Assembly (NCBI GenBank): GCA_036925085.1
Contig: JAUPFP010000015.1
Span: 3,230,426-3,294,425, forward strand
Reading direction: 5' to 3'
Source of the DNA: Brachycybe producta
Taxonomy: Eukaryota > Arthropoda > Diplopoda > Playtdesmida > Andrognathidae
DNA length: 64,000 nucleotides
The number at the start of each line of letters is the position of its first letter. The stretch's first letter is position 1. Position numbers and translations under genes: made by a program. Shown in pieces: positions 1 through 11,440 of this stretch. Below the pieces are notes generated by a model that saw only the letters and a list, made by a program, of their open reading frames with translations, searched no databases and was not told the origin of the DNA.

Positions 1-58
1 TTTTTTCTAATAAAATTGTTTATTCTATGGGAAAAAGCTGAACATTTTCTGTGACTAA

Positions 59-1127
59 GGCCCTGTTTCCACTTGGCGAAAATGAGGATGAAAATGCATT
101 TTAATACTGGAAAAAACACAACAAAAATCACCTCCAAAAGTAGGTTCAAATTAAGGTTGAGTTATATTAACTAGTTGTATTTATATTAAACGAGTTGTAT
201 TTATTTTCAACTAGTTGGATTTTTGTTTAAACCACTTGAATTTATTTTCAACTAGTTGTGATTATTTTCAACTAGTTGTATTTATTTTCAACTAGTTGTA
301 TTTATTTTCAACTAGTTGTATTTATTTTCAACTAGTTGTATTTATTTTCAACTAGTTGTATTTATTTTCAACTAGTTGTATTTATTTTCAACTAGTTGTA
401 TTTATTTTCAACTAGTTGTATTTATTTTCAACTAGTTGTATTTATTTTCAACTAGTTGTATTTATTTTCAACTAGTTGTATTTATTTTCAACTAGTTGTA
501 TTTATTTTCAACTAGTTGTATTTATTTTCAACTAGTTGTATTTATATTCAACTAGTTGTATTTATATTCAACTAGTTGTATTTATTTTCAACTAGTTGTA
601 TTTATTTTCAACTAGTTGTATTTATTTTCAACTAGTTGTATTTATTTTCAACTAGTTGTATTTATTTTCAACCAGTTGTATTTATTTTTAACCAGTTGTA
701 TTTATTTTTAACGAGTTGTATTTATTTTCAACCAGTTGCATTTATTTTAAACGAGTTGCGGTTATTTTTAAATTGTGAGTGTGATTTTTGTCATTATTAG
801 ATTTTTATTTGATTTTATTGAGCTTCTATTTTAACATTTCCTTTAATTTTTCATCATTTAAAGTAATCTAAATGCATTTTAATTACACGTAGGTTACATT
901 TTACTGTAGTTTTTTACCTCAAAATAACACCATTTCAATATAAATGAGAAACAGTACTTTATGGTTAAGTTAATGTGGCAGAACGACAGTTTTCTCATAA
1001 TATTGTCATGACATTGTCCAACTAATGGAAATGCATTAGCCAATTTTACCATGTAGTAAATTGACATTTTTTTCCCCAGTTAAAGTTTTCACAGTTTAAT
1101 AATTTTTGTCAAGTGTAAACAGGGGCC
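59..1127. mobile_element. Harbinger-like non-autonomous TIR element with an internal minisatellite
   Basis: The ends are inverted repeats: GGCCCTGTTTCCACTTGGCG at 59-78, and at the right end (reverse complement) GGCCCCTGTTTACACTTGAC, ending at 1127. A TAA triplet flanks both sides (56-58 and 1128-1130), the TWA target duplication typical of PIF/Harbinger elements. The interior is non-coding and largely filled by a 20-bp tandem repeat. No transposase is present, so this is a non-autonomous element. Confidence 0.65.
169..770. repeat. 20-bp minisatellite, about 30 copies
   Basis: Tandem 20-bp units of the form TTTATTTTCAACTAGTTGTA. Each unit contains the 10-bp palindrome CAACTAGTTG. The core, about 270-540, is essentially perfect, whereas copies at both edges carry substitutions (for example AACGAGTTG and AACCAGTTG). 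This is the usual signature of unequal exchange homogenising an array centre. Confidence 0.95.
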
Positions 1128-1369
1128 TAAGAAAGATTTTGAATATTAAGAGTTGAAAGAGTTGGTATTGTTGAGTCCTAAAATTTCATTTACTTGCCAA
1201 ATGTCTGGATTTTTTATATATATTTATATATACTGTATATAAGGTCTTTTAGACCAAGAATTTTCAAATGTTGTTAGGAAATACAATGCGAAAATCATAT
1301 TTTACGTGGTATATAAAGAAAGACGAAAGAAAGAAATCGAAATAAAAAAACTTATAGATGAGCTTTAGA

Positions 1370-1393
1370 TGGTGGTGGTGGTGGCGGCGGCGG
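1370..1393. repeat. GGT/GGC trinucleotide repeat
   Basis: A short run of GGT changing to GGC triplets. On the plus strand it lies in a 66-codon frame (1358-1558) that looks fortuitous. Confidence 0.8.
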
Positions 1394-1630
1394 CATATTA
1401 GATATCTTTTGTTTTCAGTTTTGTGGGTGTTACTTTGTATTCACTTTAAAAGGTATGGGGCTACCAAAATTCCCTTAAGAAAAACTACAATACTTTTGTT
1501 ATTCTTGTTTGTGCATTTTTATGTTAAATCTACACTGATATACATATCTATTTTGTAGGTATCTATCTGTCTGCGTATGGTAACCGTGGTTCATATTTCA
1601 AATAAGTGAATAGAGATATGGAAAGTTTTC

Positions 1631-1718
1631 TCTTTTTTTCCAGTTAGTTGTTTTCGAAGCAATAAGCAATTTTTTTCCAGTTAGTTGTTTTCGAGGCAAT
1701 AAGCAATTTTTTTCCAAT
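1631..1718. repeat. 37-bp tandem duplication
   Basis: A unit containing CAGTTAGTTGTTTTCGAAGC occurs at 1641 and again at 1678 with one substitution. A third, partial start follows at about 1715. Confidence 0.85.
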
Positions 1719-2899
1719 TAGTTCTACTTGTCAGTTTTTTTTGCATGTATCATCAAATTTTTGTTGTTGTTGTTCAAATGATGATGATGTTGATGTTTGC
1801 TTGAGTGACTAATATTCTAGTGAGCTGGAACTTTACCCAGTAACTGCTAACAATTAATATTCTTCTTGACATTTTGAGACAAAAAAAATTATTTCGTTTA
1901 ATCTACTAAATTTATAAATACATCAAATTAACTATTGTGATAAATATAAAATCTTGAAAACATGTTTATGAGAAGTGACTAAAATAATGTTTAGCAATTT
2001 TTGTTGTAGTGTTACTAATTTTTTTTTTCTCTTAAATTTAGGAAAAGGATCACAAAAGTTGAAAAACTAGCAGAAAATAGAAATCGAAATAATAATTCTG
2101 GTGCTCCTTTTTCACTCAAAAGATATTATGTGAAATTCAGTGGGATTATTTTTCAGCTTGTGTGATTCTTCCTTTACAACGAGCGCAGTCGGAAACTAAA
2201 GGATGATTCTGCTACTCTACACCCTTTTAGAATATTCTTTAAAAAAAGAATTTCCGAATTTGCTTGATTTTAGCCATTTTCTACTCCTATAATTATGAGG
2301 CTATAGAAAACCTTATAGAAGGAGGCCCGTTTGTGCAAACATAACACACATTCTTTACATTTTCACATTCAGACTGAAGGTATTTCTCCTTTGAATTTAA
2401 TGTTTTCGAGAAAGCAAGTATTTTGATTACTTTCTTTCTTGAAAATAGTAGGTGGAGCTTAGCATATGGTTCTCGGACACATTTTTATTGTTTCCGGAAG
2501 ATATTTTTCTACTTTCTTTACACATAGTTGCTTTTTTCTTTAGTTTCCGAATATATCCAGTTGTAAAGGATTGATAATGGCAAATGATGACCAATCTATT
2601 TTAGTATATATTGATTTTTTTTTTCAAATTTAATATTTTCTGAAAGTACATTAATTATGGATGTAAATATGTTGGAATTGAATTGTGGCTAATGAGTGAA
2701 AAGGTGGGGCGGGGGAGTGAAAAAAAGTTTACATAAAAAAAACGGAGAGAGAGAAAAAAAATGTACATTATTATTACATAGATATATATATACATTTTAG
2801 AATAGAATGTACATATAATGATAATTAATTATTATTAAGAAATAGAAGTCAAGATTTGAGAAACAATATATAATTTGATTGACTAGTTTGTAGTAGTAC

Positions 2900-2967
2900 C
2901 ATTTTCTGTTCAGAAAAAGAGCTGATGCTCAGTATATACATGGTAACGCCTACGTCCACTGGGGTAC
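2900..2967 (-). CDS. Rdl: RDL-like GABA receptor, alternative exon 3, downstream copy
   Basis: The second 68-nt version of exon 3, with acceptor CTCTTTCAG and donor ATG|GTACTACTA. After two bases that complete Gly, it encodes TPVDVGVTMYILSISSFSEQ and then KM. It differs from the upstream copy at four residues (Ser to Thr at position 1, Leu to Phe at 17, Val to Gln at 20, Gln to Lys at 21). At the DNA level there are 19 differences in 68, most of them at third codon positions. This pattern means both copies have long been under selection for protein sequence, so neither looks like a pseudo-exon. Its 68-nt length is not a multiple of three, so joining both copies would shift the frame. The next coding exon is expected left of base 1; I searched 1-2899 by eye for the FRQFW segment and did not find it. 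Confidence 0.92.
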
Positions 2968-3681
2968 CTGAAAGAGAACGAAAAATACCAAAAACGTGCA
3001 AAATAATGTATATGTTAATTAACCTATCTAATAATTTTTATATTTTGTAATTTTTTTTTCTTTTTCTAAAAACTATTTTGACCTATTTTGTGTGTGTGTT
3101 TGTGTTTTACGCGATGATGATGATGATGAAGTTTGTGGGGGATTTTTTTTTTCTTTTCTTCTATCCTACTTTTTTGTGTTTCAAAAAGTTTTTGGACCTT
3201 TTATTGGTTTTTCACAATTAACCAAATCTTATTAACTTAATTATCGCTAACAAAAATTCGCTTGCTCTTTTTATCTAATTATAACAAAAATCAACAAAAG
3301 CTGCTTGCAACATTGGTTTTGCTAATTATTTTTATATTAAAACAAATTTATTAATTGTAATGCAAAATTAAAAAAATATTACATATTTTATTTTTTTTGT
3401 TTGCTGATTTTTGCCATATTTTTTTCGCAATTCGAAAAAAACTATTTTTTTCAGCAGTTTTAAATTGCTCCAGTTTATTTAAGTGTTTTTTATATATATA
3501 AGAAGAGAAAAAAAGGAGATAGGATTGAGGAGAGGTTAGAAAAAAGGTTTTAAGGAAATCAGGGGGTGTGAATGGAGGAAATTTTATAATATAAGAATAT
3601 TATATATTATAAGAATTAAATACATATATATTATATATAGAGAGATATTGTACACGTAGAATGCAAGATTTTATTTTGTAC
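2968..3681 (-). other. Intron between the two alternative exon 3 copies
   Basis: A 714-bp intron separating the two 68-nt exon versions. The minus-strand 5' end is the GTACAA donor and the 3' end is the CTCTTTCAG acceptor. Near 3585-3660 it holds a dense TATATA/TTATAA self-complementary stretch just downstream of the upstream exon. A similar AT stretch lies at about 2775-2850, just downstream of the other exon. These are possible secondary-structure elements, but AT-rich DNA makes such pairings common by chance. Confidence 0.7.
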
Positions 3682-3749
3682 CATTTGTACTTCAGATAGT
3701 GAACTGATGCTCAGAATGTACATAGTGACTCCAACATCTACCGGAGAAC
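3682..3749 (-). CDS. Rdl: RDL-like GABA receptor, alternative exon 3, upstream copy
   Basis: A 68-nt exon with acceptor TCTTTCCAG and donor ATG|GTACAAAAT. Two bases complete the Gly codon begun in exon 2. The next 22 codons read SPVDVGVTMYILSISSLSEV and then QM, and the exon ends in phase 0. This is the beta1 region of the RDL ligand-binding domain (in insects PVEVGVTMYVLSISSxSEVxM), just upstream of the DFTLDFYFRQFW loop D segment, which is not in this window. The exon lies 714 bp upstream, in transcription order, of a second version at 2967-2900 with the same length and phases. Insect Rdl uses two mutually exclusive versions of exactly this exon (3a and 3b). The shorthand upstream/downstream is used here because I cannot assign the a and b labels. 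Confidence 0.93.
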
Positions 3750-5582
3750 CTGGAAAGACAACGTGTACGTTCACTTTTCCAAAATTACATTGTAACATAA
3801 TATATAAACATGTATAGGCTGTATTATTATTATATATGTATATGCCAAAGGAGCAAATTAATTTGAGAACAAATGAAAATGATAAATTATTTCCTAATGG
3901 TGTTAATGAGGCAATATGAAAAAAAGCTTTTTGTGAGAAAAGAGACAGTTTTTATTTTATTGATTTTTTTTTTGACCAGCTTAAAATAGAATAAGCCAAC
4001 TTCATTATTCCATACTTTTTTGTATGTAAATTTTGTCAAGAATTTTTAATTTTTTTTTTCTGAAATGAAATTGAATTTTAAATTCAGAATTTTACACAAG
4101 AATATTTATTTAAACTTTCAGAATCTTAAAAATTCTGCTTTTTTTTTCTAATTAGAATGTTTAAATCAAATTATCAAAATGAAATATTGGATATAGATGG
4201 TGAAACCCAAATAGATTTTACTGAAATAAAAGATGACAGTAATTGTGTCATTTACTTAGATTTTTAAAAATAATTTTAGAAGAATTTTTTTTAAAAAAAT
4301 TTCCGAGTATAAAATTAATGGAATGCAATAATTGATATTTTCATGTATAATATATATATAACTTTGAAAATAAAACTTTTTAAAGACGGATTTTGAACTT
4401 ATTGAAAACAATTCGTCCAGTTTTTTTTTAAAAAAATAGCCTTGTAAAAATGTTTATTTTCAAACATGTCATAAAAATATTTGTTTTCATTTTATTTTGG
4501 AGTTTCAAATTTTGAATGCCTTCTAAAAAGCTAAGATAAAAATGTAAAAAATGACGTGAAAATGTGTTAAGAAGAAAATTTTCTGGTTTTACCAGCCTAA
4601 GAAATAGTTTCAATAACAATTTAAATTTTAAAATGAAATGGTTATCTTTTAAATACGTCAACAGTAAAAGTAGAGAGAGAGAAAAGAGAGAGAGAGAGAT
4701 ATTGGAGAGAATGTGGGAGGAATTGGGATAAAAGTGAAATTTGAATGATAATGGACTCAAAATATGTTTACATTCATATCAGATCAAAATTAACATTTTC
4801 AGCATTGTAATTGATTTATTTTAATATATTTCACCTAACATATATATTTTTTTTAATTGTTAACACACATACATGTACAAATATGGAAGATTTAAGGATC
4901 GAGGGGGAGGGAGGGAAATGAGGGGTGGATCTATTAAGGATCGGAGGAAGGAAGGGAGGGAGGTTATTTTTGGAAATAACTACTGTTGATTTTTTTTTTC
5001 ATTTATTATTTAAATTTAATATAAAATTCCGTTGACGTATTTAATGAATGTTTCTTTGGACTTGATTTTGATGGTCTCATAAAATTTACTAATCTTAAAA
5101 TAGTATTTTAATTTCAAGCACCTTCTTTTATGTTTTATGTTTATGAAAATGCGAGGAGATGTTGGCATAAGTCACAATGATAATTGGTGCTGATTTCGCT
5201 GAGGGGAAAAAAACATCTTGCAATCTGTCGAACTTTAAAGCTCAAGTTTATGGATTTTCTTATAGTTTCCTTTTCTCTTTGCAAACTACTTTTTTCTATT
5301 CAATGACTATAGTTGGTTCCTACAATGTTACCATTCGATTTTGGTCGTTTTGCTGACCCTTTCATATGTGTGTGCCAGCTTTTGCTTTCATTCTCTCGTT
5401 TGAAAGCCAAATTGTTGCCCTATATAGAATGGGTTGCCTTATGCAACAATCTATATTCGATTTTCAATATAAGGAAACTGGCTGAGTTATTTAAATTGGA
5501 TACGTCAGAAAAACTTCCCAAATAGTTCTGATTGGTTGATATCCGCACAGTGTGTTCACCAGTGAGCAATTTTGTCTTTAAA

Positions 5583-5855
5583 CCTTTGACATACATGAGT
5601 TAAATGAATTCAAATTAAATGTGTTTAGGTGAATTATACGGAATCCAGTTAAGGACATAAACTCAAATAAAAATTGATTTTATTATTAATATTTTAAAAT
5701 TGAAATACTAAATCAATATTTTGTTAATAGTTTATATATTGTTTTTAAGTATTAACTCAATATGTTGAGATTATTAAATGAATAAATTGAATTCGACATA
5801 TTGTCCATTTGCCCTTCACAGGGCTCTGTACAACGTGTTTAATAATTAAATGGCC
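5583..5855 (+). repeat. Dispersed repeat, copy 1 (inverted partner at 32.5 kb)
   Basis: The block running from TTAAATGAATTCAAATTAAA through GGAATCCAGTTAAGGACATA to TTCACAGGGCTCTG recurs in reverse orientation at about 32497-32755 with roughly 85-90 percent identity by eye. It has no coding potential. It lies in intron 2 of the RDL-like gene. Confidence 0.85.
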
Positions 5856-6400
5856 CTTATTATGTCTTAAGGCACAAAACTCAAAATTACACAATACAAT
5901 TAAGATTTTATAATAGTGTACACACACATTTTAATGTATTTAACAATTAAACATAGTTAGTTCCTAAGTATGTTCATTTAATTGTAAATACATTCAAGTC
6001 ACTTAAACACATTCAGTTCTAAATTGAGTTGCTACAACTCATTCAACATATGTGAGAAGTACAGTATATTGTGGGTGTTTGCAGTGCATCATGGGACATT
6101 TCAAATAGACAATTTTATGTGCATGACAGCCATTTGAAGGAGCGTCATTGTTTTTTTTATACAATGCCATGTGTGTACACTACATGGCATTAAATAAATT
6201 TAGCGTAAATACATTTTGCGGAAAGTATTTAGCTGCATGTATTTCTTGTCATGTGTGGTACAAGGTATTAAAGAGTGTACATTACGAAGTAAATTGCCAA
6301 TTGCTGCTCTTGCCCCACCCCACCTTATATCTTAAGCTGAAATTGTATTACACATTAATACAATTTCCAATACATTGAGACCTTATTTAAATAACTCAAC
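5856..6400. repeat. Continuation of the dispersed repeat; part shared with 44.3 kb
   Basis: ACACAATACAATTAAGATTT followed by GTGTACA and, farther on, AGTAAATTGCCAATTGCTGC resembles 44270-44430 (TACACAATTAAGATTTTAGA, then AGTAAATTGACAATTGCTAC). A small hairpin at 6164-6190 (ATGCCATGT...ACATGGCAT) lies inside. The limits are uncertain. Confidence 0.6.
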
Positions 6401-7599
6401 CAGTTTTCTCATGTTGGAACTGACTATATTTTTTTTTTCTTATTTTGGCTTTATAAAGGAAATTTCGAAGTAGTTTCTTTTGAAGATTCGTCCATGTAAT
6501 CCATTCTTTCTGAATTTTTTCACACAACTTTGTGGGATGAAATTATTTTTTTTGTAACATTTAATAATGATTTTTTCTTTTGTATCTATTGGAAATATTA
6601 TTTGTTCAGTGAGAACAGTGTCATCTGTTGGACACCCAGTCATTTCATGTCACACTTCCTCCTTTTTTTTCTCTTTAACTTGGATGTTTTTTTCTCTAAC
6701 ATTTGTAAGCAATTTTCTTCTTTTTGACTTTATTAAGTTTTTTTTGGTAACCCTGCAGTGAAAAAGATTAAATAGTAAATGAATTTTTCCAAGGTTTTCA
6801 TTTTTTTTCTGAGATATCAAACTAGAGATATAACGAAATCTTTATGTAGGAAACGAATTTTGGTCGATTTTTTGTCATTATGCAAAAAAAAAAATAGTGC
6901 ACATTTTCTCTCCGTCTGTTTCAAGACTTTTTTTTTGTTTCATTCAGAATTTTTCTCGTAAAAAGCCATAAGCTGGTGCTTGTTTGGCTCGAGAAGCATT
7001 TACTTCTGAATATTGAATTGTTTGATTTTTTTTTTCTTCTTCTTCCATTTGGTGCTATAATCAGAGGAAATGTGCACTTGAAGGCGATACTTATAAAAAG
7101 GAGAAGTGCGCCTTAGGCATTGTTGGTGTCAAAAGTGTTATTTCAAGTAGAGAATCAACAGAAATATATAGGGAGTTAGTAACAAGTGAGAGGAAGAAAT
7201 TGTTAACTTAACAAGTTCAATCGTTTCTAATCGGTTCAATGTTGCTTTCTGATAATGTTAGAATTGTATTTCTAATTTCAGTTTTAATTTACCAAATGTC
7301 TTTTTGTCTTTAATGTAAATAAAAGATGCTGCAAAAGAATAATGTCAATACAGCTTATATTATACATACTAACTGATCAAAAGCGTATTGACACACCACT
7401 TTTGGGTGCAGTAAAACGTTTTTTTCTGACACTTAAATGTTACTGGAGATGGATACTGAAAAGTTTTATCACTAGCACTTGTACTTTTTTTTTCTTTTCA
7501 GCAGTTTTAAAAGAATGGGAATTTGTGTTTAATAATTGTCAACTCAAGATGACTGGATAGATTATTTAAATGAGCAACATAATTATTATCAGAGTTATA

Positions 7600-7870
7600 A
7601 CTAAAGCAAGGCGAGTGAGGCACCTGCCTCGGGTAGAAAGTTCAGGGCGCAGAAATAGAGGCGGAAAATTACTAGACAGTTAATACTAAGGTTGTGAAAA
7701 TAGGAGCGAAATAGGGGCGCAAAATAACTAGAATGATTAACATTGATTATATTGAGGAGGCGCCAGAGGTGCCAAGTTCAGGGGCACAGAAATAGACAGC
7801 GCAAAATAACTGGAATGATAATTGGGGGGGTCGATGGCAGTTTCATTGTTGCCTCGGGCGCAAAATTAAC
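7600..7870. repeat. Degenerate internally repeated GC-richer patch
   Basis: A module with AAGTTCAGGGGCACAGAAATA and CGCAAAATAACTAGAATGAT occurs two to three times in diverged form. It looks like a decayed dispersed repeat. An 87-codon frame crosses it (7743-8006), but I see no coding signature. Confidence 0.5.
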
Positions 7871-8528
7871 TAGACACGGCTCTCACTTATTATTCACGAT
7901 ATTTTTTGGGGTGTTCATGATGATGCACCACTTTACAAAAAGTGAAAGAGACCTGGATAATGCAATGGCAGGACTTTATGAGATCTGCCCTTTTTTCTTT
8001 ACCTAGTGCCCTTTTGATTATTGCTGTAAATGCATGCAAGTAGGTCCTGGCTAATAAAAAACTTGAGAAAAGAGGTGCTTAATTTAAATAATATTTTAAC
8101 CAGTAATCTTAATTTCACAAATAGTGTAGTGCCCGTCTGGAATTGATTATTGTATGTCTAACATGCTTAAACAAGCTTCTTGTTGAAATTAAAAGACAAA
8201 ATTAGGTTGAAGTCACACATTTCAATATAGATTCAATTTAAATCTGAATGAATAAAATCCAGTATGCTGCACTTCACAGTGTGATTTTGGAATCTCACAA
8301 AGTGTAACATAATTATATAAAATTATTATTTTCTCCACATTATTTTATATCATACAGTTAAATATTGTTTGTCGCGTTTTTTTTTTTAATGAATTCAATT
8401 TCATTATAACCAAAATCCTTTCAAAGCTTATTAGCTTACTTAATATGGAAGATTTTCTGTCTGTCTGGCTACCACAATCTCTAGAGTCTACTCTAAACAT
8501 AAAACCGCCAGTATGTTTTTGTCAAAGT

Positions 8529-8747
8529 GGAAAATTAGTCAATCTACAGAATCACTAGCCATACCAAAATACCTTTATAATAATAAAAATCTTATAAAGT
8601 TAATATCACCATTATCTAGATTGGCTTGTGTTGTGTTTTAAGCATTTTCTGTAGTCTACAAAATTGATTAAAACTCTTGATACAGTTGTGTAGAACACTG
8701 GTTTATTGCAATATTGGCTAGTGATTTTGTAGAATAACTAATTTTCT
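8529..8747. mobile_element. Foldback (MITE-like) element
   Basis: The arms 8529-8571 and 8704-8747 are inverted copies, about 85 percent identical by eye. Both contain ATCACTAGCCA and AAAATTAG. The spacer is non-coding. No clear target duplication was found. Confidence 0.65.
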
Positions 8748-8833
8748 ACTTATGTAAGTAACATAATACATATTTACAGGTGCTCAATTTAAATAATATA
8801 TTCCTCTCTGAATTACACTACGTACAGAATATG

Positions 8834-8852
8834 CTGTGTGTGTGTGTGTGTG
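8834..8852. repeat. (GT)n microsatellite
   Basis: About nine GT units, directly visible. Confidence 0.9.
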
Positions 8853-11074
8853 CTTCTTTAATATTGATAATTCATTGCGATGCTTTTTTGCGGATATATA
8901 GTTTTAAAAGTTAAGAATGAAATTTTACTCTCAAAATATAGATTCATAACAGAAAATAATCTGGTTCTCCCAAAGGCATCCAAGTGTAATTTTATTACTG
9001 TTAAAGAAACGCTTCATTATAATTCCCGGAAAACGTTTCTCCCATATACACGTATTATACTCTCTGTATATATAAACAAGGGACCATTTTTATGTTATGT
9101 TAAGGTTGATAAATAATATTAATACTGCCACTGTTGCCTTTTCTCAATATATAATTATATATATATATTAGAAGTATGAGCAACATTAACATCCTGTGCA
9201 CAATTGTGCATTGTGATATATTGAAATTTTTGCATGGAGATCTGTCAAAATAGGGGGGAGGGAAGAAGGAATAGGCAATGAGCCTATATGTGTGGTGTAG
9301 TAAAATGTATGGGCACATTTCATTAGCTATAGGTATATATATATTAATGTATATACCCACATGTAGACACAATGCAAATGCTTGAATATTATTGATTAAC
9401 GCACTTTTCATATCACGTTGGGGGAGGGGGAGAGGAGGCTATAGACTTTAATTTTCAGTTGCAAGGCCACTCACTTTCTCTTCAATGATAGTCACTGATA
9501 ATAATTTATGTATAATGGTGGCAGACAAGCTCTGTGTTAAGGCCTAAATGTAACATCTGTATAAAGGTCAAACACTGTGTGGTAGATATTGTCCAACACC
9601 CATATATCATCAACATATATAGGAATATATAATTGTCAATTGACATGACAGAAATTATATGCTTGATAATGGTTTAAAAAAAATAGATTTTTGTTAAGAG
9701 AAGGAATCTGAAAATTCATTCATTAAAAAAAATGTATATATGGAAGTTAAAAGTGCCACTTTATAAACCAATGGTCGTTTATAACACGTGAATTACAAAT
9801 AGACATTGCTGTCTATTGTAGTTAACTGTGTGGATCACAACATCCACACACTTTATTTGCTTCTTTAATTAATACAGTCGCATGACAATATGATCATGCT
9901 CCAAGTCATGTGACTACTGATGATGAACCTTATATATTGATGTATCTACATTAAACAGAAAAAATGCCACTTCTTCTTTACTGGAACAAACATTCTGTGC
10001 CAAATGTTTTTTTTGGGGGGGGGAGGGATGGAAGAAAAAAATTCTATTTATAAATAATGACAATTTCAGAGTTTCTGAAAATGTCATTTACATCAAAACA
10101 ATGAATGATGTTAATTGATTAGCTTGATTGTTATTGATTGAAACTGACGTCATCATCTTCATGTGACGTCTTTATGTGGAGAAAATAATAATTTCAGTAT
10201 ATTTCTATAATAGTTTTTGTATCTTGAGATGAAACTAAAAACAAATTATGAACGTGTGAGGAAGAAAAATTTAATTATTTCGACAGTGATAATTATTAAT
10301 TAATAATTAATGAAACATTTGAGGGGTCGCTATTTTTCTTAATTAAAAAAAATTTCATATCGAGTTTTTTTTTATGAATTAATTATTAACAGATGAGATT
10401 ATTCTATTTTTAGTAATGGTGATGGTGGGTTGAAATACAAGAAGACAAAATTGTCTTAATTTTTTTTTTCATAAGTCTTGGAAATGAATGACGTAACACA
10501 CATTAAAATAACGTTGACATATTTCAATATTGTTAATTATGAAGCAATAGAAATACAAATTTTTTTTAGGAGGTTTTGATTTTTAACTTGCAAATTTGCA
10601 AATATAATATATTCTTGAATAATTATTGCTAGCTCAAACAACCACCACCATTTGGTATTTAAATTTAATTTTTCTTCTCATTCTTATTGTTCAATTGTTT
10701 CTCTTAAATAGCCTTTTCATATAATATTATAAATGGTCGTGAATATTTATTAAGAACAGATTTAAAAAATATCAACCGAAAAACATGAGTCGGTTTTTCC
10801 GATTTAAAACCTATATAAACTCAAAACTAGAATTAGAGTGGGTCTCAATTATTGATTAAGCATTTTTCTTATAAAAAAAATTACTTTGTGATAGAAATCA
10901 TTGTCACGGTTGTCAAGCAGCTTGACGTCATCATCATTTTTTTTTAAAGTGTCTGTTTTTGGTTTTCATTAATAATACAGGGTGGTTTGCTTAAGTATTA
11001 TATCCAGGAAGTCCACTAGAAAATTAAGACAGCAATTATTTGTTTCTAGCTCGTTTCTTGCTCTGGACGAGTAG

Positions 11075-11440
11075 TCTTTAAAGTGGGGTACGCGTACCAT
11101 TGAGGGTACGTGATTCGATACTTGTTCGATACTTGGCAAGTTTTAAATTGAGAGAAAAAATTAGAAAATTAATTAAATAATAACAAATATTAACTTATAC
11201 CGTATATTTAAATTACACACTGCGGAACACCAACTAGAGGAAGAATTGGTCGTGGCGCCACTTTCACGTACATTGTACACGTAGAAGTAGGGCAGACAGC
11301 AATGCTTATTATTACACAAATGGCAGGCTTTTGTACCTTGTGAGGTGGAGGACATAGCCTAATTCTCCTAAGGTTAAGGAGGCTCAATCAAAACACACTT
11401 TTCATAAATAAATTCTGTGTTCGCGCTTATTTATTTTTTT
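11075..11440. mobile_element. Possible hAT-like remnant
   Basis: TCTTTAAAGTGGGGTACGCG continuing into TACC resembles the TIR-proximal sequence of some hAT families and contains the palindrome GGTACGCGTACC. The right boundary is not resolved. Confidence 0.35.

Larger units (their letters stand above)
1131..2899 (-). other. RDL-like gene, left part of the window (intron after alternative exon 3)
   Basis: AT-rich sequence downstream of the alternative exons in transcription order. It includes the 37-bp duplication and (GGT)n noted separately, and T-runs. No exon matching the next RDL segment was seen, so this should be intron 3 continuing past base 1. Confidence 0.6.

Noticed and set aside
2800..2825. 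AGAATGTACATA matching a piece of the upstream exon 3, considered as a third exon copy
   Set aside because: Only about 12 nt match, with no acceptor, donor or continuing reading frame.
4428..4760. 110-codon minus frame rich in Leu, Phe and Ser
   Set aside because: Its composition is what low-complexity AT-rich and GAGA sequence gives. No domain or splice context, and it is inside an RDL intron.
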